Under the pieces are notes generated by a model, which did no database searches, had not been told where the DNA came from, and saw only the letters and a program-made list of their open reading frames with translations. From Planctomycetota bacterium (lineage in GTDB: Bacteria > Planctomycetota > Planctomycetia > Planctomycetales > Planctomycetaceae), in NCBI GenBank assembly GCA_023417655.1, contig JAEZFD010000036.1:1-52006 (forward strand): a stretch of 52,006 nt of DNA, given 5' to 3'. The translations under genes and the position numbers were made by a program. Below, piece by piece: positions 51,846 through 52,006 of the stretch. How positions within the stretch are numbered: the first letter of the stretch is position 1; every line of letters starts with the position of its first letter.

Positions 51846-51920
51846 GAAGTGGTTTGAGCCGTGAAGAAGTTTCGCTGTTGAATCGAGCAATTGATTTGAT
51901 TGCGTGGCTGAAATCATGGT

Positions 51921-52006
51921 GGTCAAGCTATTAAGGGCACATGGGGGATGTCTTGGCGTCGGTAGGCGATGAAGGGCGTGGAAGGCTGCGAAAAGCTTGG
52001 GGGAGC
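51921..52006 (+). rRNA. 23S ribosomal RNA, 5' end only
   Basis: From about GGTCAAGCTATTAAGGGC the sequence follows the E. coli 23S 5' end (GGTTAAGCGACTAAGCG): ACATGGGGGATGTC parallels ACACGGTGGATGCC, and AGGCGATGAAGG is identical. The exact 5' end is approximate and the gene runs beyond the window. Confidence 0.95.

Larger units (their letters stand above)
51235..51920 (+). other. Spacer between tRNA-Ala and 23S rRNA
   Basis: About 690 bp. Contains two tandem promoter-like sites (51288-51317, 51422-51449), a boxA-like stretch (CGATCTTTGATAATT near 51611) and a perfect 8-bp stem (51825-51845). An antisense frame of 216 codons (51276-51926) is not a gene. Confidence 0.7.

Noticed and set aside
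51276..51926. 216-codon minus-strand frame in the tRNA-23S spacer
   Set aside because: It crosses promoter-like sites, stem-loops and the 23S 5' end; low-complexity product rich in Ser and Arg.

Overview
The window looks like chromosomal DNA from a planctomycete of roughly 55-58 % GC. The clues are a DUF6268-type outer-membrane protein, a secreted DUF1080 (3-keto-disaccharide hydrolase) protein, a BatA/von Willebrand protein, a secreted FAD oxidoreductase with carbohydrate-binding-like flanks, an ECF sigma factor with a membrane partner, and a tRNA-Ile/tRNA-Ala/23S cluster with no 16S gene in front of it. I recognise families, not a species.

Layout. 1-8 kb: a HEAT-repeat protein cut by the window edge, an ABC exporter whose ATPase motifs are nearly all degenerate, an ABC-2 permease, malate dehydrogenase, a GNAT acetyltransferase and an OmpA-family lipoprotein. 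8-14 kb: housekeeping genes (rpsD, mutY, argS) and a secreted PDZ protein. 14-21 kb: a secreted FAD oxidoreductase, a membrane flavin/iron-sulfur electron-transfer protein, a UDP-glucuronate decarboxylase and an MFS transporter. 21-24.3 kb: a BatA/VWA membrane protein and an acidic membrane protein. 24.5-26.1 kb: a visibly A/T-richer three-gene cassette with overlapping reading frames, headed by a TIGR04255-like protein; it is the best candidate for a poorly described accessory system. 26.3-30.2 kb: a cupin, a thioredoxin-like/NhaA fusion and an ECF sigma factor with a two-helix membrane partner. 30.4-33.3 kb: DNA polymerase I. 33.3-34.2 kb: a compact two-gene toxin-antitoxin-like unit with a perfect 18-bp palindrome over its promoter. 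34.3-38.6 kb: a sugar-catabolic cluster (DeoR regulator, class I aldolase, Gfo/Idh/MocA oxidoreductase, PfkB kinase). 38.8-42 kb: HIT protein, FabZ-like dehydratase and glycogen branching enzyme. 42-45 kb: DUF6268 protein, a small membrane protein and the DUF1080 protein. 45-50.6 kb: GntR regulator, RND pump and membrane-fusion protein. 51-52 kb: tRNA-Ile, tRNA-Ala and the start of the 23S rRNA gene.

How genes work together. The DeoR cluster plausibly phosphorylates, oxidises and cleaves an unknown sugar under control of an inverted-repeat operator next to the DeoR gene. The FMN-binding membrane protein may pass electrons across the inner membrane to exported oxidoreductases such as the one next to it. 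The RND permease and fusion protein overlap by 4 bp and form one pump, but no outer-membrane channel is encoded here. The 23S gene appears to have its own tandem promoters inside the tRNA-23S spacer, in keeping with the split rRNA operons known in planctomycetes.

All assignments come from reading the sequence. No database search or structure prediction was run.
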